Below, one piece after another: positions 1 to 11,210 of a stretch of 64,000 nucleotides of DNA. The first letter of the stretch is position 1; each line of letters opens with the position of its first letter. The translations under genes were made by a program, and so were the position numbers. The stretch spans positions 74,624,907-74,688,906 of the forward strand of contig CM060733.1 in the NCBI GenBank assembly GCA_030704615.1, given 5' to 3'. Under the pieces are notes generated by a model that was not told where the DNA came from, ran no database searches, and was given only the letters and a program-made list of their open reading frames with translations. This DNA comes from Takakia lepidozioides. Taxonomy: Eukaryota; Streptophyta; Takakiopsida; Takakiales; Takakiaceae.

Positions 1-860
1 CTGTTGGTGCTGGTCCTTGAGGACCTGTTGTAGTAGTGGTGGAACTCCCACCAGGTGCTGGCCTCTGAGCACTCCCTACTACTGGCCCCACTATATTCAC
101 AATATTCTCAGCTCCAGTTGTACTACTTCCCACACTCCCTGTCCCCCCAGAGCCAGATCCAGGCTGTCCGCCTGATCCCCCTGAGCCGACACCTTTGTTG
201 GCCTATGATCCAAATGCTCCACTTGATCCAGGTCCAACAGGTTGGGATGTCTTGGTCGTAGTCTCAACCTCAACTGTTGGGTGTACTTCTTCATACTCTT
301 CATCTTCCAATTTCTTCTATCTGTTTTCATCTTCCAAGTTCTGCCCTTGGGTTTCTTCTTCTTCACTCATGTAACTCAATTGCAATGGTGTTGGAGAGTC
401 TGAACTCTCCGTTGGCTCTGCCACATCCTCCCCTCCTTCTTCGTCTTCCGCTTCAGAAACTGGAGTTTCTGCTTTTGGTGTTCCATGCCAACTCTTATCA
501 AAGATTTCTGTCAAATCTTTTATCCAGGGATGTACCTCAGATCTCTCCCCTCGTGGCTAATCTTCTTCCTGTACCAATCTTAATCTTTCTTGTAAAGAAT
601 AAGAAGGAGTGGCATCCAACTCTAGTTCTTCCGGTATGGGTGATGTACTCTCTGATCTTAATGGTGTGAGAGGTCCAGATGATTCTCCTATGTCTATTCC
701 TCTCTCCCAAAGATATGGATAGTTAGCTTTCAGATAACTTTACCTTTTTGCTGAATATCTCTGGAGTCTAGCTTCTCTTTCATCACTCATGTCCCATGTC
801 TTTCATATCTTTATTGAGGCAATAACCAAAACTCTCTCCTGTAGTATCTCTCGTATATGC
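1..860 (-). pseudogene. Decayed retroelement ORF, gag-like low-complexity region
   Basis: Read on the minus strand, an almost continuous frame runs from about 860 down to 1. It is acidic and rich in Ser, Thr, Gly and Pro: an acidic block near 317-514 and a Gly/Ser/Pro/Thr tail near 1-240. This composition resembles the linker regions of gypsy gag proteins, such as the Thr/Ser/Ala-rich linker in the gag at 44.1 kb. No zinc knuckle, protease or other diagnostic motif falls inside the window, so the gag assignment is an inference. The frame is broken by TAG codons (for example near 315, 205 and 550), each one base from CAG. The DNA transposon starting at 932 abuts it and may have inserted into it. 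It could instead be a degenerate host gene. Confidence 0.35.
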
Positions 861-931
861 CCGGATTTCTTTCAAGCTTCAATGCACCCTTGGCTATACT
901 AGAGGTCTCTGTTACTATATATCCATATGGC

Positions 932-985
932 GAGGATAGTTATTTCATGAGCATGAGCAGCATGAGCGACATGAGCGGAGTAGTA
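932..985. repeat. Left terminal inverted repeat of copy A
   Basis: The end begins GAGG and carries the shared core TTATTTCATGAGCATGAG, followed by further CATGAGC/CATGAGCGG repeats. It aligns base for base with the left end of copy B at 48,325 and with the reverse complement of copy B's right end at 62,243. Confidence 0.75.
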
Positions 986-1179
986 AGACAATCGGTTTTC
1001 ATGAGCAGAAGTACAAATTCTGGAAATAAAAAACATTAAAAAACGTTATTTTAATGGAACGTGTAAAAAAAACAAAAAAAAACCAATATAATATTCATTG
1101 TTTGAAGTAGAAATTGTAGTTTTGAGAGCAGTGCTCATGATATTTCGTCTTCCGCTCATGCGAATTCCGAGCGACATCT

Positions 1180-1530
1180 GCAAAAATGGCGCCGAATTTC
1201 GCGGTAATAGGTTCCGCAAGCGGAGAAATCGGCGACGTATTGCGCGGTAATAGGTGTCTCCGGCGAAAAATGGTGCCGAATTTCGCGGTTATAGGTCCCA
1301 ACTTGATTGAAGTGTAAGCCCAAAATTTGGAAATGTGGCAACGAATTTCGGTACATGGTGCCGGGCATTGCACAAATGTTGGGCAGTTCTGGGCCATGTA
1401 ACTGGAAATTCGGCGCCATTTTTCCAAACATCGTTTCCAGACAATGTTGGGACTTAGTCAATTTTCGGCCCAAAATAGGGAAATTCGGCGCCATTTTTCC
1501 AGAAATGGCCCCCTCAACTGCAACTGTTGG
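1180..1530. repeat. Subterminal GGCGCC repeats of copy A
   Basis: Several imperfect units contain AATTCGGCGCCATTTTTCC or its inverse (GGCGCCGAATTTCGCGG), spaced by GTTGGGACTTAG...TTTTCGGCCC. Orientation flips across the block. The same units occur at 48,570-49,015 in copy B and, in related form, in an intron of copy B's second gene. They are candidate transposase or accessory-protein binding sites by position only. Confidence 0.7.
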
Positions 1531-1776
1531 AATTCAGTTTTCTGGAAGATTTGCAAATTTTTCCTGCCGCCATCTTTGTATTGATTCTGTTTCGACATTG
1601 AATTGCCACTGGACGTCAACGGATATCCATCAATCCATAGTGTTTAAAAGACATCACTTTAATATTGTCTGTCTCATTCCAGGAGTTTTGGGGTGCAATT
1701 CATTACACTGCAAAACAAAGTCTAATGCATCAAAATGCAATTGCAAACATCCATATGGTGGATTCCCTTTGCCCCA

Positions 1777-4700
1777 TCAATGATTTCTGGAATCCCGGCG
1801 GAGGAGTTTGTGCAGCTCGTTCACGCTCAATGCTGGTGCATGAATAAAGTCATCAATAGTCAAGTTCATCCTCAACCTCTTCAGGTAAATGTAATACAGA
1901 TGCTTGCACGGATAATACTTTGACCCATTCTTTGCTTCCATCAACGAGAAGTCCGTACAATTGCAAGTCGGCTCCACTCCAATCGTAATTGTGTATATGT
2001 CGTTGCGTACAGCTGAGCCGTCCGTTGCCATCCGATAAACAAGCCCAAGGCCGGGTGGGGGTACGTCCACGGAGCTCTGAATAGTGCAAGCCATCCCAAG
2101 AGCATTGGCAATCCGAGTCTCATTCAACTTGTTGGGAGGGTGTCGTCTCTTCACTCTTCCGAATCGCATTGTGGGATGTGCAGAATTGTCCAATCCGTCT
2201 CTACTGGACCGAGCAGTGTGCAATGGCTGGGTCTGAGGAGCTGGAAACGAGTGGGCCGGGACGTCTGTGCGTTGCACCATTCAAAATCCTGCTGCAGAAA
2301 GAGCATCCGCCTCATTCTGAGAGAGGTTGCAACCCGGTGCAACAGGCCAGACGCCCAGAGGCTCCGGCATTCCCTGAATCCCATACTTGGGCTTGCCAAA
2401 TACACAGGTCATTATGTCGTGCCTACAGAACCAAAATGTCTGCGTTGTGGCGTGAGAGAATGTGGGAGTCAAAAATCTGCCGCTGAAATAAGGTGCAGGT
2501 ACAGCACCGTGTGGGTTCCTCCGAATCATCTCACCACAACGTGCTCTCGTATCCACCCGGATGGCGCAACACTTCCCTCGAAATGTCGGCAATGTCCTTG
2601 CAATTCTCCACTGTGACTCCGACATCTTGTCTCCACAATGGGTATGTTGTACTACGTTACTACAAATGGCTCGTTATGTTCCTTGGGCACGTGCCCTGTG
2701 CTCAAAGAAGATGGTGATCTTGAACGTGCTGGACTTGAGGTGCTCGACGAGACCTCCTTGGGCAACATCACAGGACCACGAGGGAGTGTGTGAATATTCT
2801 TGTCAGCTCGCCATGAATCCTCTTCTCCGCCAGGTGCCTCGTCAAGTCTTTGTCTCACTGGACGGGTGTGAACATCTCCTTCCAAGTGTTGGCCTCTTCG
2901 AAGCAATGGCGTGTCTCGAAGGCCCTCTCGCAAGGCTGCCGCCCACTTGCGAGGATTCTTCGATCTGGAGGCAGTCCGCATCAGTATTTCCTGCCTGTCC
3001 GGCCCCAAGCTCCACTGTGTCTCTTTCAAGAGCTCGTTGTACCTACATTGCTGCATAATTGACCTCACAATGTCCTCCGTTGTGGCAGTGAGGATGTTCA
3101 CCAGATGCGCCGTAGAGGAGGCACGCCAGGAAGAATGTACTGATTCGGCCATGTTTGTTGTCGGCATGTCGGTGTCGGAGTCTAGACACATTTCATGCAC
3201 AAGCACATGTTGAGGTTACAAGCAAGTTACAAATAATGACTAGCATAATATTCAACGGGACGTGAATTCGTCCAACTCACCTTTCGCATATAGTCGCCGA
3301 ACTGGAGGAAACGATAATGCCACCATGCTAGCCAACTGACCATTGCTCCCTCGTCTAATTTCTTTACAGCACCTGACGTTGTCCACCAAGCCCGTATACA
3401 TGCAAATTGTGTCTCTGTATCATCCAAGGTGGGAGCACGCTTCCACGCAAGACACATGGAACGGTGCTCCTCTTTGAAATATGGCGCCACGAGCTGGGTT
3501 GTGTACTGCGACAAGCTCTGCAGAAAATGGAACCCACAAGATCTCTCCTTGCCTTCCATCGGAACATTGGGGTCTTCCCCGTACACCCTTCGGATGGCAG
3601 CCCAATTTGCTTGTGCGTTGTCCGCCATGAAACCATGGAAATTGGGAGGGGGCAATCCCGCCCTGGCCATCTGTTCGTTTATTCCCTGCCAAAGAAGCAT
3701 CTCCGATTGTGTGTCCTCTCCTTTCATCTCACAAATAGCAATTGTCATTAGCATCCTGCAGTGGGTGTCGTAGACATGTGCAGCCATTGTCACCCACTGA
3801 TGATTTGTAATTCGCTTGATATGGTCGAACATGACCCAACTGTTTGACAAGTCCCCACTCGTCATCCGGTCGACCAGTTTGACGCCGCTGCCAGGCCCAC
3901 ACGTGGACATTTTGAATACGAAACAACGATCTGCCTCGGTCCCTTGTCCAGGAAACCTACTTCCATGAATGTAGTCATATCCACATCGTCGCTTCACCTC
4001 CAGAATGGAGTGCATATCCGATCCACGCCCAATTTTCTGTTTGCAGGAGACAATGTGGTTTCGGGCATTCGGTGAACAGACGTGGGACACTGACTCCAGC
4101 AATGCCTCCATTTCCTTCTCATCGAGAGGAAGTCTGTCAGAGCCGTCTTCCGACATAATATTGGCCAATGCCATCTTATGGGTGGCCTGTAGCTGTATCT
4201 GTTTGGGTTTGGCACCAGGTCTCAACTTAACCTCTCGGAACGAGCTGCCCTACCTCGTGGGTAGCCTCCCGCGAGTTCCCCCTTGCCAATTTGTGACAAT
4301 GGGAACCAACGTGTATTCAAGCTCGTGTGAGGTCAGGGAAACGGTGCAACACATAGAACTGCTTGGCATTACAAACAGACATGCAATGTGGTGGTTCTTT
4401 GCAATGCGCACACTTAAATGTGGAGTTTGGAACCTTTTCTTGAGCTCGAAATGGTTGATGAGCTGTGCCTGTCCAATCTGTCTCGTTCCTGTGACCTCTG
4501 GATTTAAAGTAGAAGCAAGTTGGGGGAGAAACACTGCAACGCGCCCGCACAAACAACGTAGCGCACCCGCACACCATCGAGCATCTTCATGCTGGTGATT
4601 TTGGTGACGCACCAAGGATGACCGTCATGTTTCCTATCCATATTTGTCAACATTCCGGACGCCCTCGAATAGTCCATTCGAGGAGGGAACTCAAGGAGCA

Positions 4701-5367
4701 TATTACCGTCGACGTCTGCGGGAAGGCATGTAACGGATTTAATGGCGAACTTGCTGTAGTCCAGCCCAACTAGCTCCGAGCAGTGTCCCTCCATGTGAAG
4801 CCCTCGCAGAATTTCAAGAATGGATCGAACTGCTGTGTTCGTGCTGGGAATATGACTCCCTCGTCCGCTGATGTCCATTGAGGACTTGCCTGATCTCCAG
4901 GATGATCTCAGAACTTCCATGACCTCGTCGGAGTCGGACAGGTTGTGAACAACCCGGTTCTCGCTCGTCTTCATTGATGGGTTCGGCTCTGGATTTACTT
5001 CGTTGCAGACTTCTCTCTTTGAGGTACCCACTCTCTGATTCGCGGATTGTTTCGTGAAAGGCGCCAGGATAGAAGGCGCATTTGGCGGGCAAATGAAGTC
5101 CCCAACAGCCCTGTATATGCGGTTGTCCGATGGTGGAACTCGCCATTCCCTGCCGTCGCCGAAATCATCGTGGAGCACAACAATACTTTCGACTACAACT
5201 CCGTTTGAATCCTTCATTTCCTCCTCCAAAAATACCGACCCCGGTTTCAGGTGGTATCGAATGCAGAGATATTTCTCCATCACCCGGCAGATCTCCCCTC
5301 TGCACGGAAATGTAGCTCTATGCTTGTGAGGAGGGCAGTACACTATAGCGCTCGGGTTTTCTGCCAT
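1777..5367 (-). pseudogene. Transposase of copy A, multiply broken
   Basis: This is the homologue of the copy B transposase (49,158-52,749). Exon 1 runs from the start at 5,367 to about 3,285, and exon 2 from about 3,190 to 1,777. The zinc-binding block is recognisable near 4,317-4,450, the DDE core near 3,400-3,850 and the SWIM zinc finger near 1,880-1,990. Lesions compared with copy B are two frameshifts between about 4,580 and 4,225, a stop near 4,318, and loss of the intron 3' AG (copy B has GCAG before exon 2, copy A has GCAT). There is also a frameshift near 2,640 and a TGA near 2,280 where copy B has CGA. The DDE-encoding part (3,227-4,225) is open. The copy is non-functional. Confidence 0.8.
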
Positions 5368-5924
5368 GGGAGATGTGCACACAAGACTGCCAGGATGACG
5401 TTCGGACAAGCGCCCTGGGAGAAGGGGGGATGCAGCGAGGGGAAGGAATGCAGGGCCGATTTTTGCAAGCGACGAAGCCTATTCACGAATCTGGGGAGCC
5501 CGCTCTCCCGAAAATCCACTGTCAGAGAGTTAATGAACCTTGTCTGCGGAATGCGGCCCCTGGCCTTTGCACAATAACTGCCAACGGTATGCAGTCAGAA
5601 GGAATATGACCTGTGCAGATGCACTGCGCAAACCAATCATTACGGCGTCTGACAAGAAGCGTGGGGGGGCGAGCGTGCAAGCACCTTCCCCATGGACAGA
5701 GGGAACTGATAGAGGTGGCATTCCAGTGGGTCTGATTACAAGATTGAGTGCCAGACCCTCGCTGCCAAAAGTCAACATACAACAAAATGCAACATTGCGC
5801 AAAAAGTCCACGCGAGGCTCATCGTGGAAGCTAGGAAGGTACTCAAGAGCGGACAGGTGCACCCTCCTCTGCTGACTCTATCCAATCCTGCAGGTATATG
5901 AAAATATCCCCTGACTTGGGCGAG

Positions 5925-6113
5925 ACGGATTGGACAGGCGCAGCTCATCAACCATTTCGAGCTCAGGAGAAGGTTCCAAACTCCACATTTAAGTGTGCGC
6001 ATTGCAAAGAACCACCACATTGCATGTCTGTTTGTAATGCCAAGCAGTTCTATGTGTTGCACCGTTTCCCTGACCTCACATTAGCTTGCATACACGTTGG
6101 TTCCCATTGTCAC
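5925..6113 (+). pseudogene. Short inverted transposase fragment
   Basis: Translation gives the cysteine/histidine-rich segment of the transposase (CAHCKEPPHCMSVC and following residues) on the plus strand, opposite to the adjacent copy A. It matches the region around 51,690-51,880 of copy B. Homology stops abruptly at both ends, so it is an isolated rearranged fragment. Confidence 0.75.
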
Positions 6114-7029
6114 ATATACTCCTATAAGTGTACGCTCCTCTTCCCCAGCGTATGGGGACATTCGCATTGGATTGGAGGACGAAATGCATGGGCACTCCAG
6201 GTCCAAAGTTACACTTTCCATATTTGATGGTGGTTTCATTGGAGGGCATGACATTGTGGTGAAGTCAACAGGGGCCCAAGAATGGCTGCAATCCTTTTTA
6301 CGTGGAGAAGCCCGATGACTCATGAGCTTGTTTTTAGGCCAGTCGAAGTACCGTTGACTTCCTAAGTTGTATTTATAAGGCAAAACGCTTTGGATTTGCA
6401 TGCACCCTCAGTACAGTATACGTGCTTCATTTGGAATGCAGACATATGAATAAAAACCCCATTGTGTGCGAACTTGTGTGGAATGTGCATCCTTCGTTCT
6501 GAGAATGCACAACTTGCCATGGTATTTCGGGTTGGGACTGTCGGTGGATTATGGAAGGGGCCGGTAGGTTGTAGTGGGCGCCCTTTCTACTGAGCACTGC
6601 CACCGTAGCATTTGAGACACATTACCTTGTATGCCAAGCGCCAGCTAATTAAATTCGCACCCACATAATCGGCGCCGACTATGGAGTCCATGAGACCCAA
6701 ATCGGTGGGTGTGGGGCAGACGCTCACGGACCCGATTGTCCACTAAGTGGCCGCACACAATTATCGGCAATAGGAAACAAAAATGTTAACGGAAATCCAA
6801 AAGTGGTTGTTTTCGAGACGATGCGAGACAAATAGTACAACACTTGTATACTTAACAGAGGAATATATGAATATACAAATTAAGTTTTGGAGGCTATGGA
6901 GTAGTTCTAAGGATGAAAAGTTATGGCGGATGATGGATGGATGACATTTGATGGGATGGTAACATCCATTAGTAAACAAAATTTAAACTTGAACACGATG
7001 AGCGGTACCTCGCGTGGAGCACCCAGACC
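6114..7029. other. No recognised feature
   Basis: No open frame with recognisable similarity was found. One GGCGCC palindrome (ATCGGCGCCGA) occurs near 6,668. The stretch precedes the second-gene homologue at 7,030 and could hold its old 5' flank, but no motif supports that. Confidence 0.4.
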
Positions 7030-7786
7030 ATGATGGGAGAGGGCACGTGTCTCCCAAGCACGGGCGATTTTTTGAAGGAATCCATTGAGGGCCACGGAGG
7101 ATTAGTGCGCCCTTTTCGACGTTCGTTTACTCCACAATATCCGCTGGCACACTCCCTTTTTGCTCTTCCCGACCCTCCGCCTTCGTTTTCCGCTACCGAG
7201 CTTCGTCTCCTGCTTCTGATGGAGCACGTTCAGGATGAGGAGGATGACTTCGTCCTAGGAACGGCCACTCAGAGCAAGGTGCTGCGCACTCGCACCGTTG
7301 TCTCGCAACAGAGCACGGAGAGCAGACCTCCAAGGAAGGGTAGGAAACTTTGGAAGAAAGCCGCCGCATCACAGGAGGCAGGGATGGTGTCCACAGCCAC
7401 CATGATGTCCAGGGATCCCGTGCCTATATCCCCCATATCTGCAAGCGGCACCTCGGCAGGTCAAGCACAACACGTTCCGGCTTCCCCCATTTCAGCAATC
7501 GGGGCCTCGCCAGGTCCAGCAACAAGCGCCCAGGCAGGTGGTAACTCCAATCCCGCGCACAAGAATGTGGTGGCAGATGTTGTCTTCACTGCAGACATGC
7601 GCAAGCAAGCACTTTTGTCATTGACGACTAGTGTGATGAACCACACTATGAGCTCCATTGCGCAATAAGAGTGGGGCCCCTCCACGAATCCCATTGTGTA
7701 GGATGAAGCCCCTCCCGGCTGTGCGAATGGCCGAGCAACCCGACATCAATAAGCTGAAGCTTTACTTTGAGGCAGATTGGTACAAC
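7030..7786 (+). pseudogene. 5' fragment of a diverged ParB-methyltransferase-type passenger gene
   Basis: An open frame of 212 codons (7,030-7,668), followed after one frame change by 7,658-7,786, aligns with the passenger gene of copy B over the stretch leading into its ParB-like domain. In both, an ADM-containing helix is followed about 35 residues later by RIP(L/I)CR and then by D-I-(N/D)-K-L-K plus a hydrophobic/aromatic turn. The upstream part is Ser/Pro/Ala-rich and not conserved in sequence, which suits a disordered N-terminus. The frame stops in mid-domain at about 7,787, where a transposase fragment in the opposite orientation begins. Divergence from copy B is large, so this represents a second lineage of the passenger gene. 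Confidence 0.65.
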
Positions 7787-9720
7787 CAACTAACCATTGC
7801 TCCCTTGTTTGATTTCTTTACAGCACCTGACGTTGTCCACCAAGCCCGTATACATGCAAACTCTGTCTCTGCATCATCCAAGGTGGGAGCACGCTTCCAT
7901 GCAAGACACATGGAACGGTGCTCCTCTCTGAATTCTGGCGCCACGAGCCTGGTTGTGTACTGCGACAAGCTCTGCAGAAAATGGAACCCACAAGATCTCT
8001 CTTTGCCTTCCATTGGAACATTCGGGTCTTCCCCGTACACCCTTCGGACTGCAACCCAATTTGCTTGTGCGTTGTCCGCCATGGAACCACGGAAATTCGG
8101 CGGGGGCAATCCTGCCCTGGCCATCTGTTCGTTTATTTCCTGCCAAAGAAGCATCTCTTCTTGTATGTCCTCCCATTTCATCTCACAAATAGCAATTGTT
8201 ATTAGCATCCTGCAGTGGGGGTCGTAGACATGTGCACCCATTGTAACCCACCGGTAGTTTGTAATGCACTTGATATGGTTGAACATGACCCAACTGTTTG
8301 ACAAGTCTCCACTCGTCAACCGGTGGACCAGATCCACGCCGCTATCAGGCCCACACGTTGACGTTTTGAATACGAAACAACGATCTGCCTCAGTCCCCTG
8401 TCCTGGAAACCGACTTCTGTGAATGTAGTCATATCCACATCGTCGCTTCACCTCCAGAATGGACTGCATATCCGAGCCTCGCCCAATTTTCTGTTTGCGG
8501 GAGACAATGTGGTTTCGGACATTCGGTGAACAGACGTGGGACACTGACTCCAGCAATGCCTCCATTTTCTTCTCATCGAGAGGAATTCTGTCGGAGCCAT
8601 CTTCCAACATTATTCTGCCCAATGCCATCTTATGGGCGGCCTGCAGCTGTATCTGTTTCGGTTTGGCACCAGGTCTCAACTTAACCTCTTGGAATGAGCT
8701 GCTCTGCCTCCTGAGCAGCCTCCCCCGAGTTCCCCCTCGCCAATTTGTGACAATGCACACCAACGTGTATGCATGCTCGTGTGAGGTCAGGCAAAAGGTG
8801 GCACACATAGTACTGCTTGGCATTACAAACAGATATGCAATGCGGTGGTTCATTGCAATGCGCGCACTTAAATGTGGAGTTTGGAACCTTTTCTTGAGCT
8901 CAAAATGGTTGATGAGCTGTGTCTGTCCAATCTGTCTCGTTCCTGTGACCTCTGGATTTAAAGTGGAAGCAAGTTGGGGAGAAACACCGCAGCACGCCCG
9001 CACACAGAACGTAGCGCACCCGCACACCATTGAGCATCTTCATGCTGGTGGTTCTGGTGGCGCACCAAGGATGATTGTCATGTTTCATATCCATATCTGT
9101 CAACATTCCGGACGCCCGTGAATTGTCCGTTCGAGGAGGGAACTCAAAAAAGATATTCCCGTCGACGTCTGTGGGAAGGTGTGTTACGGATTTGATTGTG
9201 AACTTGCTGTAGTCCAGAGCAGCCAGCTCGGAGCGGTATCTCTCCGTGTGCAGCCCTCGCAGAATATCAAGAATGGATCGAGTTGTTGAGCTCGTACTGG
9301 GAATATGACTCCCTCGTCCGCTGATGTCCATTGAGGACTTGCCTGATCTCTAGGATGATCTTGGAACTTCCATGACCTCATCTGAGTCCGGCAGGTTGTG
9401 AACAACCTGGTTCTCACTCATCTTCATTGATGGGGGAGGCTTTGGATTAACTTCGTTGCGGATTTCTCTCGTTGAGGTACCAACTCTCAAATTCGCGGAT
9501 TCTTTCGTGGAAGGCGGCAGGAAAGAAGGCGCATTTGGCGGGCAAATGAAGTCCCCAACAGCCCTGTATATGACGTTGTCCGATGGTAGAACTCGTCATT
9601 CCCTGCCGTCGCCGAAATCATCATGGAGCACAACGATACTTTTGACTACAACTCCATTTGAATCCTTCATTTCCTCCTCCAGGAATACTGACCTCGGTTT
9701 CAGGTGGTATCGGTCGCAGA
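7787..9720 (-). pseudogene. Transposase fragment C (exon 1 only)
   Basis: This matches copy B from about 50,720 to 52,650 on the minus strand. It covers most of transposase exon 1, including the Cys/His block and DDE core, but lacks the start codon region, the end of exon 1 and all of exon 2 with its SWIM finger. An uninterrupted frame covers 7,762-9,030; two further frames up to about 9,420 show that at least two frameshifts lie upstream. Both ends are abrupt: the left joins the passenger-gene fragment and the right joins T-rich repeat DNA. Confidence 0.8.
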
Positions 9721-9734
9721 GAGACCTTGTTTCT

Positions 9735-10230
9735 TATTTCCGACGATAGTTTTTTTTCCCTTGACATTTGGGTAGATGGAGTGATGATCGTCGATGATCA
9801 TCACTTCTTCTCTGATTTCTGGGTTTTGTTTTCTTTTTTTCTTTCCCTTCTTCTTCTTCTTCTTCTTCTTCCTTGCATTTGACATTTGGCATTTTTTGGG
9901 TATGTGACGATCAACACTTCTGTTTTTTTTTGTTTTTTTTTTGTTTTGCGCATGTGGGTGGATGTGATCATCGGCGCCGATCATCACTTTTGGTGTTTTT
10001 TTTTTGGATGTGATGATCACTTCTGGTTTCTTTTTTCTTTTTTTTTCTTTGCATTTGGCATTTGGGTAGATGTGATAATCGGCGCCGATCATCACTTCTG
10101 GTGTTTTTATTTATTTTGGATGTGGTGATAACTTCTGGTTTTTTTTTGTTTTTGTTTTTATTTGCATTTGGCATTTGGGTAGACATTGTGATGATCGTTG
10201 ATGGGCAAACGAGATCATGTGGTGTTATGG
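9735..10230. repeat. T-rich tandem repeat with GGCGCC palindromes
   Basis: Four to five diverged units of roughly 100 bp contain GCATTTGGCATTTGGGTAGA, then GTGAT(G/C/A)ATCGGCGCCGATCATCAC or a decayed form, then a long T-rich run. Clear ATCGGCGCCGAT palindromes are near 9,975 and 10,080. No coding potential is seen; the open frames here are low-complexity Phe/Lys runs. Confidence 0.6.
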
Positions 10231-10254
10231 AGTGCTATGATCGATTATAGGATA

Positions 10255-10350
10255 TGCACAACATGGTTGTGGGATGGAGGCTTTGGAGACCTGTGAGCAA
10301 ATGCATAGCAGAAGGGGGTGAAGCCAAACCAGGTCGCATTCATTTTTGTT
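10255..10350 (+). pseudogene. PPR motif scrap
   Basis: The stretch GGATGGAGGCTTTGGAGACC, with the following GAGCAAATG and GGGTGAAG, is close to the PPR segment at 14,785-14,840 (encoding GMEA...EQM...EGVK). It is too short to be functional and directly precedes the 180-bp tandem repeat. Confidence 0.4.
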
Positions 10351-11210
10351 GTGCTCAGATGGCCCTATCTTCATGCCAATTTATCCAATTTGGGTGGGCT
10401 ATGGATTGGTGTATTTGTAACAAGTAGGGTGATGAAGATATGCTGGCCTATAGAGCCATAAATTTTATCAAGGGGTTGTGGTCTGGCCCCCAACAGATCT
10501 GTATTTTTTTGTTCAAGTTCCACGTACGACATAGTTGTGCTCAGATGGCCCTATCTTCATGCCAATTTCTCCAATTTGGGAGAGGTATGGCTTGGTGTAT
10601 TTGTAACAGGTAGGTTGATGAAAATATGCTAAGAGCCATAAATTTTATCAAGGGGTTGTGGTCTGGCCCCCACCATTTTTTGTTCAAGTTCCATGTATGA
10701 CATAGTTGTGCTTAGATGGCCCTATCTTCATGCCAATTTCTCCAATTTGGGAGAGGTATGGCTTGGTGGATTTGTTAAAAGTAGGATGATGAAGATATTC
10801 TATCCTAAGGAGCCATAAAGTTTTCTAAGGGGTTGTGATCTGGCCCCCAACAGATCTGCACTTGTCGTTCAAGTTTCCGGACATTCAGCTACTCAGATGG
10901 GCCTATCTCCTTACCAATTGCTCCAATTGTGGTGTGATATGGCTTGGCAGATTTCTAACACCTAGTGTGATTGAGATATGGTGGCCTCCAGAGTTCTGAA
11001 TTTTTTTAAGGTGTTGTGGTCTGGCCCCTAGAAGATCTGCATGCTTTGTTCAAGGATCCAGATGTTCAGGTACTCAGATGGGCCTATCTTCTTGCCAATT
11101 GCTCCAATTTGGATGGGCTATGGCTTGGTGGATTTTTTAAAAGTAGGGTGATGAAATATGCTAGCCTCCAGAGCCATAAAGTTTTCTAAGGGGTTGTGGT
11201 CTGCCCCCAG
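10351..11210. repeat. Five-unit tandem repeat, about 171-186 bp per unit
   Basis: Units start near 10,351, 10,537, 10,708, 10,889 and 11,070. Each carries CTCAGATGG(C/G)CCTATCT, CCAATT(G/T)CTCCAATT, a GTAGGGTGATGA-like segment, GAGCCATAAA, and GGGGTTGTGGTCTGGCCCCC followed by TTGTTCAAG. Divergence rises towards the right. No protein similarity was recognised. Confidence 0.8.

Larger units (their letters stand above)
932..5610. mobile_element. DNA transposon copy A, right end missing
   Basis: From 932 the sequence matches the left end of the complete element at 48,325: the same terminal repeat, subterminal repeats, two-exon transposase on the minus strand, and the region upstream of it. The match stops near 5,610, just after the transposase 5' flank, at the point where copy B enters its central palindromic array. 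The array, the second gene and the right terminal repeat are all absent. Copy A is therefore a truncated, non-autonomous remnant. The target duplication cannot be checked because the right end is missing. Confidence 0.8.

Noticed and set aside
6097-6318. 73-codon ORF following the inverted transposase fragment
   Set aside because: Begins inside the transposase fragment in another frame; the rest has no recognisable similarity, so it is not called as a gene.
9700-10186. Lys-rich or Phe-rich ORFs
   Set aside because: They result from the T-rich tandem repeat and its complement.
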